A stretch of DNA of 64,000 nucleotides from an uncultured bacterium. GTDB taxonomy: Bacteria; Calescibacteriota; Calescibacteriia; Calescibacteriales; Calescibacteriaceae. The notes beneath the pieces were generated by a model, which was not told where the DNA came from, searched no databases, and saw only the letters and a list, made by a program, of their open reading frames with translations. Shown piece after piece: positions 1 through 9,302 of this stretch. Location of the stretch: the NCBI GenBank assembly GCA_938036315.1, contig CALHPK010000011.1, positions 1-64,000 on the forward strand. The letters are read 5' to 3'. How positions within the stretch are numbered: position 1 is the stretch's first letter; each line of letters starts with the position of its first letter. A program made the position numbers and the translations under genes.

Positions 1-1401
1 TACCGAATCCTCCTCGAACAACTCTCTGTAGAATTTTTTAGCTCTTTCTTTCTTTTGTGAATCTGAAGAATTGTGGTAATTCCTTATGTAGGAAAGTTTT
101 TTAAATGTGTTTTCGTATTCGTCAAATCTTGCTTTTAGGTCTTCGTCAAAAACTATGGTTGATTTTTTAGGAATTGTGAAAAGTTTTAGAAGTGAGAATA
201 TGTCAGATGGGCGATTATTAAAAGGTGTAGCTGTAAGGAGAATGACGATTTTCCCTCTGCATATTTCATGGAGATAGTGGTATCTTTGAGTTTCTTCGTT
301 TCTAAACCTATGTGCCTCATCTACTATAACTATCTGAATATCTTCATGCTTTTTGACAAATTCAAAAGTTTCCTCGAGTTTACCGAGTGAACGAACTTCC
401 CAATCGTATAATTTGAAATCTTCAAGATATTTTCTCCATCCGAAAGTTTTGTTCTCATCACCCATCAGATGCGGTGGACATACAACAATGCCTCTTTTGC
501 CAAGCATCTTAGCTATAACACATGCAATTACTGTTTTACCCATTCCTACCACATCAGCAAGCAAAACACCGTTGTGCATTTCACAGATTTTTAAAGCTTG
601 TAACACTGCCTCAATCTGGTAATTGTAAGGTCTATACCCAGCTTTTTCAAAATATCCCCTTACTTTATCAATTTCTTTCTCGTCGGTTTCTGTATGCAAA
701 TCAAGATAAACCTTTAAAAGATAAACCCAAGCTTGAAATGGGCTGACTTCCCTTAGAAAAGTTTCTTTGTTTAAAATTTCAATTATTTTCTTAACATCAT
801 CATTGGTAAACTCAACCGATTCTTCCCAAAATTTGTCAAAGTATTTTTCAGCATCTTCAAAGCCATAATCTTTTATTTCAACATTAAACTCATCCTGACT
901 TTCAAGTCCCGCTTTTGTTAAGTTGCTACTTCCTGTAATAAATAATTGAGGCGCAGCTGTTTCGTGGAGCTTGAAAAGATAGAGTTTTGAATGATTCGGT
1001 TTTTTGGTTTTTCTTATGACGAGCTTACCTTCGTTTAGAAGCTTTATGAAAAAACCTGATTGTTCATAGATTTCTTTTCTATCTAAATCTTTGGAAGTAA
1101 AGGCTTTTATTAAAGAGCGTAAGAATGCTTCTTTAACTTCATTTTGATTATATTTTTTTGTATCCCTCGCATACTCATAAAGACCGTTTATCCCCTCGTC
1201 AACTTCCATTCCTACGAGAATTTTTAAAAATTCCGGCTTTAGTTGCTTACTGTCATCCAATTTCTTTAATGCCTCATAAAGCTCTTTTATGCCCGAAAAA
1301 TAAAAATATCCAACAAGAAATTTAAGTTCAATACTTTTCTCTATAAGTTCACTTATTCTATCTTTTAATTTTATATCTCCTTCATTTGTTATAAGTGGCA
1401 T
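1..1401 (-). CDS. Partial (runs off left edge) SNF2/DEAH-type helicase with N-terminal PLD-like nuclease domain
   Basis: Manual minus-strand translation from ATG at 1401: MPLITNEGDIKLKDRISELIEKSIELKFLVGYFYFSGIKELYEAL...; PLD-like NHSKLYLFKL...TGSSNLTKAGL; Walker A GVLLADVVGMGKTVIA; DEAH IVIVDEAHRFRNE; motif III LLTATPFNN. Absent from the ORF track because it has no stop in the window. Confidence 0.85.
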   Translation of the reverse strand, partial: MPLITNEGDIKLKDRISELIEKSIELKFLVGYFYFSGIKELYEALKKLDDSKQLKPEFLKILVGMEVDEGINGLYEYARDTKKYNQNEVKEAFLRSLIKAFTSKDLDRKEIYEQSGFFIKLLNEGKLVIRKTKKPNHSKLYLFKLHETAAPQLFITGSSNLTKAGLESQDEFNVEIKDYGFEDAEKYFDKFWEESVEFTNDDVKKIIEILNKETFLREVSPFQAWVYLLKVYLDLHTETDEKEIDKVRGYFEKAGYRPYNYQIEAVLQALKICEMHNGVLLADVVGMGKTVIACVIAKMLGKRGIVVCPPHLMGDENKTFGWRKYLEDFKLYDWEVRSLGKLEETFEFVKKHEDIQIVIVDEAHRFRNEETQRYHYLHEICRGKIVILLTATPFNNRPSDIFSLLKLFTIPKKSTIVFDEDLKARFDEYENTFKKLSYIRNYHNSSDSQKKERAKKFYRELFEEDSV

Positions 1402-1474
1402 AAAGTTTTTTCACACCTAAATTATTTAAATTCTCTTGCTACCAAAGTAAAAGTAAAAAACAACACTTTTTAAA

Positions 1475-1636
1475 TTAAAATTTAACAACTAAAATATCTA
1501 TTTTATTTCGCATTCCAACAATTTCTTTCCACTTTATTTGTGGGTATCTCTTTTTAATCTCATCAGTATTTTCTTGCTTGCCTCTCCAATTACTTCTAAG
1601 CTTCTTACAAATTACAAATGCCCCTGAATTCTTCAT
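1475..1636 (-). pseudogene. HepT/DUF86-like C-terminal remnant
   Basis: 53-aa reading MKNSGAFVICKKLRSNWRGKQENTDEIKKRYPQIKWKEIVGMRNKIDILVVKF; the KKRYPQIKWKEIVGMRN block resembles the HepT/DUF86 C-terminal signature; the rest of the domain is missing. Confidence 0.5.
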
Positions 1637-1893
1637 TTTTCAAAAAGCGGACTTTAAAACCAAATCTACCTTTCTCTTGAGTTTTCTGAACAAAAAATTT
1701 TCAATAGTTTTTACTTTTCTCTTTATTTTCTTTCTCCTAAGTAAAGTGACAGAATAACTTCTCCCTTTTCTTCTGCTAAAGGTTTCGCTCCTTTTATTTT
1801 TTACATTTCGGTTCTACTTTGATTGCTACTTTACCTGAGCACAAGTAAAAAAAATATTAATCAGTCAGTCAGTATGTATATACTATGTATATA

Positions 1894-2283
1894 CTAATCA
1901 AGGACGTGTTTTTTAGTTATAACACACAGAAATTCTCCCTCAAGGACTTTTTCACCATCTTTAAAGACCTCAACGGAAACTATTCTTTTGCTACCTTCAG
2001 ATGAAACGACCTTAGCCTTGCTCAGGATTCTATCTCCAACTTTGACTGGTCTCAAGAACTTAACCTTAGCTTCTGCAAGAACTACAAAAGGGTGATTTAC
2101 AGCAACCATAGCAGAAAGATCTGCAAGAGAGAAAGTAAAACCTCCGTGAACTAATCCTTTCTCATCGACTGTCATCTCTGGAGTAGCCAAAAGTTCTACC
2201 TCAGCTTCTCCGTCTTTTATCTTCAAAACCCTACCGCAAAACTTCTCATTAGCTAAAAGATGTGTTCTCTGCTCACCAATCAT
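1894..2283 (-). CDS. Hotdog-fold thioesterase (PaaI-like)
   Basis: VHGGFTFSLADLSAMVAVN...AEAKVKFLRPVKVGDRI, typical hotdog thioesterase pattern. Confidence 0.8.
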   Translation of the reverse strand: MIGEQRTHLLANEKFCGRVLKIKDGEAEVELLATPEMTVDEKGLVHGGFTFSLADLSAMVAVNHPFVVLAEAKVKFLRPVKVGDRILSKAKVVSSEGSKRIVSVEVFKDGEKVLEGEFLCVITKKHVLD

Positions 2284-2323
2284 AACTTTAGATTCCCGTT
2301 ATATACAAATTTTCTAATCATAA

Positions 2324-2773
2324 TCATAAGGATATCAGAGAAAATCCGAAAGATAGGGAAAGAATATATCCTCCTCGGGGTCCGATGTAACCTCCAAAAA
2401 CTGGGGATATGTAAGCAGAAAATCTTCGAGGGACAATATAAGTTCCGATTTTCAGATTTGTTCCAAGGTAGAGATTTGCGAAGTTTTTCTTATCTTCAAA
2501 TGATATAGCCGGTCCCAGTCCCGCTCCAAGAGAAATCAGGAAGCTTTCTGAATCGAACCTCATAGCAACAGAAGTATCGAGTGAGAATAGGTTTATCTGT
2601 GGGAAAGCTAGGAGATTAGCACCGGCTGAGAAGTAGTCGAACTCAAGGATTCCAAGTCCCAATGAAACTACAAGTGAGTTTTTTTTATCTTGGGCTACAC
2701 TTTTGAACGGGAAAGCGAGTCCCGCGTTCCAGTCTATAAAGAATGAGTATCCTATGACCAGCAGTGATATCAT
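2324..2773 (-). CDS. Hypothetical exported/outer-membrane beta-rich protein
   Basis: Start reassigned to MISLLVIGYSFF; upstream part of the 166-aa ORF is translated tRNA sequence. Alternating hydrophobic/Gly pattern, C-terminal GGYILSLSFGFSLISL. Confidence 0.55.
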   Translation of the reverse strand: MISLLVIGYSFFIDWNAGLAFPFKSVAQDKKNSLVVSLGLGILEFDYFSAGANLLAFPQINLFSLDTSVAMRFDSESFLISLGAGLGPAISFEDKKNFANLYLGTNLKIGTYIVPRRFSAYISPVFGGYIGPRGGYILSLSFGFSLISL

Positions 2774-2779
2774 TTTATA

Positions 2780-2867
2780 TGGTGGGGAGGGAGGGATTTG
2801 AACCCCCGAAGGCGCTGGGGCCACCCGGTTTACAGCCGGGCCCGATTGACCGCTCCGGCACCTCCCC
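2780..2867 (-). tRNA. tRNA-Tyr (GUA)
   Basis: Minus strand ggggaggtgccggagcggtcaatcgggcccggctgtaaaccgggtggcc...ggttcaaatccctccctccccacca: 7-bp acceptor, anticodon GTA, long variable arm, TTCAAAT loop, encoded CCA. Confidence 0.95.
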
Positions 2868-2869
2868 CC

Positions 2870-3625
2870 TCAGGCAGAAGCCATTATCTTTTCAAATTCA
2901 GTATCTTCAATCTCAAAATTTGCCCACACCCTTTGAACATCCTCCGCATCCTCAAGAGCATCCAATAGCTTCATAAGAGTCTCTGCATCCTTCCCAGAAA
3001 CTTTGACCGTGTTCTTCGGAACAAACGAAACTTCAGCCCTATCGAACTCAAAATCTTTAAGCTTCTCCTTCAATCCCTCCAAATCCTTTGGTTCACAGTA
3101 AAATTCAATGGTATCTCCTTCTTCATTTATATCCTCAACCCCATTTTCTATAGCTATATCTATAACTGTATCCTTTTTATCTCCTAGCTTACTTTTAGAA
3201 AAGGAAATTATCCCTTTTCTTTCAAATATCCATGAGACAGACCCCGCCTCTGCCAAACTACCTCCGAACTTTGAAAATAGCGAGCGAATCTGTGCAGATG
3301 CCCTGTTTCTATTATCTGTTATAACAGAAACATACAGAGCAACACCAGCCGGACCGTATCCCTCAAAAAATATCTCCTCTATATTCTGAGCTTCAAGTTC
3401 CCCTGTAGCTCTTTTTATAGCTTTATCAACATTATCCTTTGGCATATTCGCTTCCTTTGCCATCTCAATTGCCAGTCTCAGGCGTGGGTTGCTATCAGGA
3501 TTTGCCCCACCTTGTTTCACAGCAACCATTATCTCGCGTATCACCTTGGTAAAGAGTTTTCCTCTCTTCTGATCTTGTGCCATCTTCTTATGCTTTATAT
3601 TGTGCCATTTTGAATGCCCTGCCAT
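2870..3625 (-). CDS. yebC: YebC/PmpR family protein
   Basis: MAGHSKWHNIKHKKMAQDQKRGKLFTKVIREI signature. Confidence 0.97.
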   Translation of the reverse strand: MAGHSKWHNIKHKKMAQDQKRGKLFTKVIREIMVAVKQGGANPDSNPRLRLAIEMAKEANMPKDNVDKAIKRATGELEAQNIEEIFFEGYGPAGVALYVSVITDNRNRASAQIRSLFSKFGGSLAEAGSVSWIFERKGIISFSKSKLGDKKDTVIDIAIENGVEDINEEGDTIEFYCEPKDLEGLKEKLKDFEFDRAEVSFVPKNTVKVSGKDAETLMKLLDALEDAEDVQRVWANFEIEDTEFEKIMASA

Positions 3626-3780
3626 AGCCTATACCTCTTCTCAATCCCCCTAAAAGATAAATATAAAAACCTCAAACAACTAAAATACAAATTTAATCAG
3701 GTGCAAAACAGCTCATCAGAAAAACTGAAAAAATTATTATCATCTATTTATAAGAACAAGCAAATCACAAATTAAAATCT

Positions 3781-6459
3781 ATGAAGAAAAAAAGAATCTT
3801 TAGTCCAGATGTCATCCTTGTAGATGGCTCATCTCAATTTTACAGAGCTTATTTTCAGCTTTCCTCACTTATAAACTCACACGGTATGCCAACAGGAGCT
3901 ATCTACGGCTTCACAAATATAGTAAAACATATAATCGATGAATTCGAACCGCAATACATCGCAATAGCCTGGGACTCTCACAGAAAAATCAGAAGCGAGA
4001 GATTTTCTCAGTATAAAGCCACCAGAACCAAAATGCCAGACGATCTCAAAGTCCAAATCCCATATATAAAAAGAATAGTATCAGCATATGGAATCCCAAC
4101 CTACGAATATGAAGGCTACGAAGCAGACGACATAATAGCTACTGTGGTGTCAAAAATAAGCTCCGTAAACCCATCATTAAAAATTCTCATAGTAACCTCA
4201 GACAAAGATATAACTCAGATAGTTTCTGATTCAGTGTGGATATATGATCCAAGGAACGCAGACGAAGAATCAGAATCCTTTTACTCACCACAAAAAGTCA
4301 AAGAAAAATACGGAGTAAGACCAGAACAGATCCCTGATTACATTGCTCTTGTAGGAGACCAGACCGACAATATACCAGGAGTAAGAGGAATTGGACCTGA
4401 GGGGGCGAAAAAACTTCTTGAAAGATTCGGAACAGTAGAAGAAATATTTCAAAATCTAAATCAAATTGAGCCAAGGTATCGCAGTCTACTCCTTGGCGAA
4501 AAACAAAATGTCCTTCTTTATAAAGAATTGGCAAAACTCAAAATAATAGATGAGCTCGATGTCAAATTAGAAAAATTCTCTCCAAATATAGATGCGCTCA
4601 TAGAAGTCTTCAAAGAATTAGAATTCTCCTCGCATCTGAGAACATTGAGTGAAACTTACCCTCAAAAATTCCAGAGATTTGATAAATCAAACTACTTTCT
4701 TGTTGATTCAGAAGAAAGATTAAATGAACTAATATCAAAGATTGAAGCTAAGGGGTTTTTCTCTATAGATTGCGAAACCACATCATTAAATCCAGTTGAA
4801 GCTGAAATAGTCGGGATCTCCATAGCTTTCGAAGATCTTACAGCATATTACATAGAGAAAAAAGAATATATCGAAAAAATCAGAACATACATAGAAGATA
4901 ATAAATATGGCAAAATTGGTCACAACATCAAATACGATATTGCAGTCCTGAAAAGGAATGGTATTAACATCGATGGTATAAAAGATGATTCTATGGTCCA
5001 AGCTTGGCTTCTTAATCCAGATAGAACAAAAATAGGACTTGACGAACTCTCACTGATATACCTTGGACACAAAATGACAACATACAAAGAAATAACAGCT
5101 GACGGGAGAATCCCATTCAAGAGAGTAAATGTTGAAAAGGCAAAGGACTACTCCTGCGAGGATGCAATAGCCTCACTCAAACTAAGTGTAATCTTAAAAA
5201 AGCATATGCAAGAAAAAAACCTTATCCCCCCCTATGAAAACATAGAACTGAAAGTTATTCCTGTTTTAGCTGATATGGAACTTGCCGGCGTAAAAGTAGA
5301 TAAAAATTTTCTTATCAAATTCGGTGAAGAGATAAAGTCTCAACTGCAGATCTTGGCACAAGAAATCTACGGGATCACAAAAGTAAGATTTAACATAGAT
5401 TCCCCTCAACAGCTGTCAGCAGTTCTTTTCGAGAGAATGAAAATTCAGCTCGAAGAGATGAAGAGGACCAAAAAAATGAAAATGTACTCAACAGATAACG
5501 AAGTACTTCAGGAAATAGCTTCAGAAGGTTATGAAATCGGGAATCTGCTACTCAAATATAGAAGTCTAAAAAAGCTCCTATCAACATATATACAACCATT
5601 GCCAATGCTCATTAGCCCAAAAACTCAAAGAATACACTCATCTTTCAATCAGACAAAAACCGCAACAGGACGTATATCAAGCTCTGATCCAAACCTGCAA
5701 AACATACCATCTAAAGGGGAGGAGGGGGAAAAGATAAGGCTCGGATTCATTGCTGATGAAGGTAATATCCTTGTTTCCGCAGATTACTCACAGATAGAAC
5801 TAAGAGTACTTGCTCACCTTTCCGGAGACCCAAATCTCATCAAAGCTTTCGAAGAAGATAAGGATATCCACTCAGAAGTTGCTTCCGCACTCTTTGGCAA
5901 GGACAAAATAACTAAAGATGAAAGAAGAATAGCTAAAATAGTGAACTTCGGGATAATATACGGAATAAGTCCGCATGGACTTAAGATTCAGGCAAAGCTA
6001 AAGTCACGCCATGATGCGCAGAAACTAATTGATTCATACTTTGAAAAATACCAAAAAGTAAAAGAATGGAGAGATAAAATTATTTTTGAAGCAGAAAGAC
6101 AAGGCTTTGTCAAAACAATCTCAGGAAGGCTAAGATATATTCCTGAACTGAAGGCTTCAGACAAGAATATAAGGAGTGAGGGGGAAAGAAGAGCAGTAAA
6201 CACCCCGGTGCAGGGGTCAGCAGCGGACATTATGAAAATCGCAATGATCAAAGTTCACTCAAGTCTTAAAAAAGAAATCCCTCAAGCCAAAATAATAATG
6301 CAAATCCACGATGAGATCATAATTGAGTGTCCAGAGGGTTCTGAAGAAACTGTCTCAAAAATCCTGCTTGAAAATATGAAAATAGAAGAAGAAATAGGAT
6401 TTTCTGTTCCTCTAAAAATAAATATTAAAGTTGGTAGAAACTGGGCAGAACTTGATTAA
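3781..6459 (+). CDS. polA: DNA polymerase I (5'-3' exo, 3'-5' exo and polymerase domains)
   Basis: VGDQTDNIPGVRGIGPEGAKKLL, DCETTSLNPVEAEIVGIS, VSADYSQIELRVLAHLSGD, RRIAKIVNFGIIYG, MQIHDEIIIECPE. Confidence 0.98.
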   Translation: MKKKRIFSPDVILVDGSSQFYRAYFQLSSLINSHGMPTGAIYGFTNIVKHIIDEFEPQYIAIAWDSHRKIRSERFSQYKATRTKMPDDLKVQIPYIKRIVSAYGIPTYEYEGYEADDIIATVVSKISSVNPSLKILIVTSDKDITQIVSDSVWIYDPRNADEESESFYSPQKVKEKYGVRPEQIPDYIALVGDQTDNIPGVRGIGPEGAKKLLERFGTVEEIFQNLNQIEPRYRSLLLGEKQNVLLYKELAKLKIIDELDVKLEKFSPNIDALIEVFKELEFSSHLRTLSETYPQKFQRFDKSNYFLVDSEERLNELISKIEAKGFFSIDCETTSLNPVEAEIVGISIAFEDLTAYYIEKKEYIEKIRTYIEDNKYGKIGHNIKYDIAVLKRNGINIDGIKDDSMVQAWLLNPDRTKIGLDELSLIYLGHKMTTYKEITADGRIPFKRVNVEKAKDYSCEDAIASLKLSVILKKHMQEKNLIPPYENIELKVIPVLADMELAGVKVDKNFLIKFGEEIKSQLQILAQEIYGITKVRFNIDSPQQLSAVLFERMKIQLEEMKRTKKMKMYSTDNEVLQEIASEGYEIGNLLLKYRSLKKLLSTYIQPLPMLISPKTQRIHSSFNQTKTATGRISSSDPNLQNIPSKGEEGEKIRLGFIADEGNILVSADYSQIELRVLAHLSGDPNLIKAFEEDKDIHSEVASALFGKDKITKDERRIAKIVNFGIIYGISPHGLKIQAKLKSRHDAQKLIDSYFEKYQKVKEWRDKIIFEAERQGFVKTISGRLRYIPELKASDKNIRSEGERRAVNTPVQGSAADIMKIAMIKVHSSLKKEIPQAKIIMQIHDEIIIECPEGSEETVSKILLENMKIEEEIGFSVPLKINIKVGRNWAELD

Positions 6460-6546
6460 AAAATCTTAATATTTTTAATATTTTTAAGAACAATATATTT
6501 TACTATATCAATTATTCTTTGAAGATGGATTATATTTTAGACTGGT

Positions 6547-6618
6547 GAGCGTGTAGCTCAGTGGAAGAGCGCTGCTCTCACAAGGCAGAGGTCGGAGGTT
6601 CGATCCCTCCCACGCTCA
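6547..6618 (+). tRNA. tRNA-Val (CAC)
   Basis: gagcgtg...cacgctc acceptor stem, ctgctCTCACAAggcag anticodon arm, ggttcgatccctcc T arm; no encoded CCA. Confidence 0.93.
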
Positions 6619-6630
6619 CAAATCACAATC

Positions 6631-7326
6631 ATAAAGTCAGGCGATTGGTACCAATTCTTCGAAAAATTATATAGCTCCTCAAAACCATTTTTCATAAGGG
6701 CTGGCTATGGTTCTCTATCATCGCTTACCGCAAGAAAACTAGAAGTCAAGTACATCGTCCAAAACTTTTATAAAGACGGCAAAGTTCTTGACGCAGGATG
6801 CGGAATAGGAAATTTTGCCGATCTCTTCCCACAAAATTATATCGGAGTTGACTTTTCAAAAAAAGCTATAACCGAGTTTAAAAACAAAAGTAATAATAAG
6901 CTTTTAGTTGTAGCCGATATCTCCGCTCTCCCATTCAAAAAAGAAACCTTTTCCTTCATAAACTCAGTCGAAGTTATCCAATACCTTGACGATTTCGATC
7001 AAATCTTTTCGGAATTTTCCCGTGTAATGAAAGCTGGTTTCTGTCTCGTTATCTTTCCATCTAAAAACTCACTTTTCTGGAAACTAAGGCAAAAAATAAA
7101 AGGAAAATCTCCACTGAAATTTCTAAGCATAAGCGACATAAAAAAACTCAGCGCAAAATACCACTTCAAAATAGTCAAAATCTCAGGAATATTACTTGCT
7201 CCACCAAGAATAAACTTTTTAGCAAACAGAATTATAGAAATACTACCTCCCACTATCAGGAATCTTATTTTGGATGTATTCTCAAAATCACTCGTTGTTG
7301 TGCTTCAAAAAAATGAGCATCTATAA
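6631..7326 (+). CDS. Class I SAM-dependent methyltransferase, no canonical start codon
   Basis: Manual translation: IKSGDWYQFFEKLYSSSKPFFIRAGYGSLSSLTARKLEVKYIVQNFYKDGKVLDAGCGIGNFADLFPQNYIGVDFSKKAITEF...VVADISALPFKKETFSFINSVEVIQYL then the 99-aa tracked ORF (7027..7326). Motif I VLDAGCGIG. 5' end uncertain (ATA at 6631 used as a placeholder). Confidence 0.7.
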   Translation: MKSGDWYQFFEKLYSSSKPFFIRAGYGSLSSLTARKLEVKYIVQNFYKDGKVLDAGCGIGNFADLFPQNYIGVDFSKKAITEFKNKSNNKLLVVADISALPFKKETFSFINSVEVIQYLDDFDQIFSEFSRVMKAGFCLVIFPSKNSLFWKLRQKIKGKSPLKFLSISDIKKLSAKYHFKIVKISGILLAPPRINFLANRIIEILPPTIRNLILDVFSKSLVVVLQKNEHL

Positions 7327-7370
7327 GATGAGTATCTATCCTCATGAGCATCTATAAAATGAGCATCTAT
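7313..7370. repeat. Four copies of ATGAG(C/T)ATCTAT
   Basis: Copies at 7313, 7328, 7344 and 7359; the first contains the methyltransferase C-terminus just before its stop. Confidence 0.95.
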
Positions 7371-7402
7371 CCTTCTCCTTTGCCAGATAAAAACTGCCCC
7401 GC

Positions 7403-7705
7403 TCACATTCCCACCTTTACAATCTTTGTAACAAACCTTTCTATATCTTTGGCAAGATCGATATCTTTATAAGTTACGCACTTTTCAGAATGTGTCATAA
7501 GTTTTACTTTTATCTTTTTATATCCAAACTCAACATCTGGATGGTGAAAGTGGGCTTCAGAAAGTCCACATATCAAATTTACAATCAAAACCGTCTCTTT
7601 GAAATTATTGGTTGTTATCTCACAAATAAGACAATTACTATTCTCGTCATACCTCCAAAGCCTTGAGCTACTTAACTCTTTTTCTATCTCTTCTTTACCA
7701 AGCAT
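7403..7705 (-). CDS. 4a-hydroxytetrahydrobiopterin dehydratase (PCD/DCoH)
   Basis: LICGLSEAHFHHPDVEFGYKKIKVKLMTHSEKCVTYKDIDLAKDIE. Confidence 0.9.
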   Translation of the reverse strand: MLGKEEIEKELSSSRLWRYDENSNCLICEITTNNFKETVLIVNLICGLSEAHFHHPDVEFGYKKIKVKLMTHSEKCVTYKDIDLAKDIERFVTKIVKVGM

Positions 7706-7711
7706 AACAAT

Positions 7712-8824
7712 TCACCATCCCTCAAAAAACCAACCATCAGCAAAATCCCAAAGCAAAAATCCAACAACAGAAAATTTTTCAGCAGAACTTCCTAATATTA
7801 TTCTTCTGAAACCCAAAGATAAAGCAACATGTCCTCTTTTAGTCATAGCTAAGTAAACCTGCGGAGAAAGATAAAATCTTCCAGATCTGAAATCATTCTC
7901 ATATATAAACTCAAAAATCGGAGATATTATTCTTCCTGCTGCAAGGGTTATATCGTAAGCAGAAGCAATGCTTGAGATTAAAGCCAAATTGCCATTTTTA
8001 GGATCATGCTTGAACTTTAAATTTCCCTGCAGTGATAAATCACCACTACTTCCAAGACCCTTACCGAAACTCAAATATGGTATATAGCTCCATCCTCCCC
8101 TATAAACCGAAAATTCAATCCCTACTGATGACAAGAACAAGATTTCTTTACTGTGAAAGAAGCACCACTTAAATCCTCCCTCTAATTCATTCTCAAGCTC
8201 ACCATCTGAAAATTCTCCCACTCCCTTTATCTCTATCTGATAAACTGGCCCAAACCTTTTTGCTAAATAAACAGTGTTTTTAAAAGAATTTCTATTAGCT
8301 TGGGTAAAATTTACAATATAAAGAAGCTCATCCTCTGGGAAGGCTTTAGTTGTAAAAAAGGGTCTTGTGAAATTAAGTTCTCCCTGGGGATATCTTTTAT
8401 CATATCCGATACTTTTCAGATATGAAACTAAATCTTTTATATTCTGCTCAGTTAATATTCCTCCAAAAGCAGGCATAAAATGTGAATATCCGTACGTTTT
8501 TCCTCCGTATTTTATGACCCCTTCCCAGAAACTTGCTGGCTCTCTTGAATTGAATTTTGGATCACGAAAATTCGGGGGCATAGTATCTAACCCCAGTTTT
8601 TTTCTCTCTTCGTCAGAAATTCCTCTCCCATCTTTCCCATGGCACGTTGAACATATGCTTTGAAATATCTCCTCCGCTTTCATATCATCTAATTTCATAT
8701 AACTTGGTGATTCTTCATCCTTTGTATAATCTTCTGATGATTCCTGCGCTCTTGATCTGATAGGTAAATAAGCACTGAAGATAGCAATAAAAATAATAAT
8801 AAAAATATACCTAAATCTTAGCAT
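7712..8824 (-). CDS. c-type cytochrome with long beta-rich C-terminal extension
   Basis: N-terminal signal, CSTCHGKDGRG heme site, HFMPAFGGILTEQNIKDLVSYL, then ~200 aa beta-strand-rich region. Confidence 0.8.
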   Translation of the reverse strand: MLRFRYIFIIIFIAIFSAYLPIRSRAQESSEDYTKDEESPSYMKLDDMKAEEIFQSICSTCHGKDGRGISDEERKKLGLDTMPPNFRDPKFNSREPASFWEGVIKYGGKTYGYSHFMPAFGGILTEQNIKDLVSYLKSIGYDKRYPQGELNFTRPFFTTKAFPEDELLYIVNFTQANRNSFKNTVYLAKRFGPVYQIEIKGVGEFSDGELENELEGGFKWCFFHSKEILFLSSVGIEFSVYRGGWSYIPYLSFGKGLGSSGDLSLQGNLKFKHDPKNGNLALISSIASAYDITLAAGRIISPIFEFIYENDFRSGRFYLSPQVYLAMTKRGHVALSLGFRRIILGSSAEKFSVVGFLLWDFADGWFFEGW

Positions 8825-8978
8825 ATCGTAAATTTACACATATCATATAACTGGATATATATACAAATCATACATACACAAATAACAATATCTGACACAT
8901 CGCAGTATTTTAATTTGAATAGTTTTAATTTTTTGATAATTTAGAATTTTTAGATCAGGCAACTATAGTAAAAATGCT

Positions 8979-9302
8979 ATGGCGTCTGTAAAGTCAAGGG
9001 AATATATAAGAGATTTGGAATCTAAATTTTTAAGAAATGACCTTCCTGAACTGAAAACTGGACAAAAAATAAAGGTATGGACAAAGTACAAAGAGAAAGA
9101 TAAAGAAAGAGAGGTTCCATTTGAAGGAATAGTGATATCGGTAAGAGGTTCTGGCACAAATAAGACTTTCACGGTCAGGAATACTACCAGCGGTGTACAA
9201 GTAGATCGAATTTTCCCATATCATTCCCCTTATATAGTAAGAATAGAAATTCTTCAAGATTCTCCACGGAAAAAAGCTAAACTTTATCATCAGCAGTTCT
9301 GA
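8979..9302 (+). CDS. rplS: 50S ribosomal protein L19
   Basis: ELKTGQKIKVWTKYKEKDKEREVPFEGIVISVRGSGTNKTFTVRNTTSGVQVDRIFPYHSPYIVRIEI. Confidence 0.95.
   Translation: MASVKSREYIRDLESKFLRNDLPELKTGQKIKVWTKYKEKDKEREVPFEGIVISVRGSGTNKTFTVRNTTSGVQVDRIFPYHSPYIVRIEILQDSPRKKAKLYHQQF

Noticed and set aside
2774-2824. N-terminal MAPAPSGVQIPPSPPYK of the 166-aa ORF
   Set aside because: It is translated tRNA-Tyr sequence; the real start is probably at 2773.
2764-2976. 70-aa plus-strand ORF MISFYMVGREGFEPPKALGPPGLQPG...
   Set aside because: Antisense read-through of tRNA-Tyr (the familiar REGFEPP spurious peptide) and yebC.
7313-7370. CRISPR-like array
   Set aside because: Units are 12 bp with 3-4 bp gaps and no spacer diversity; it is a simple tandem duplication. 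The same reasoning excludes 23706 and 43775.
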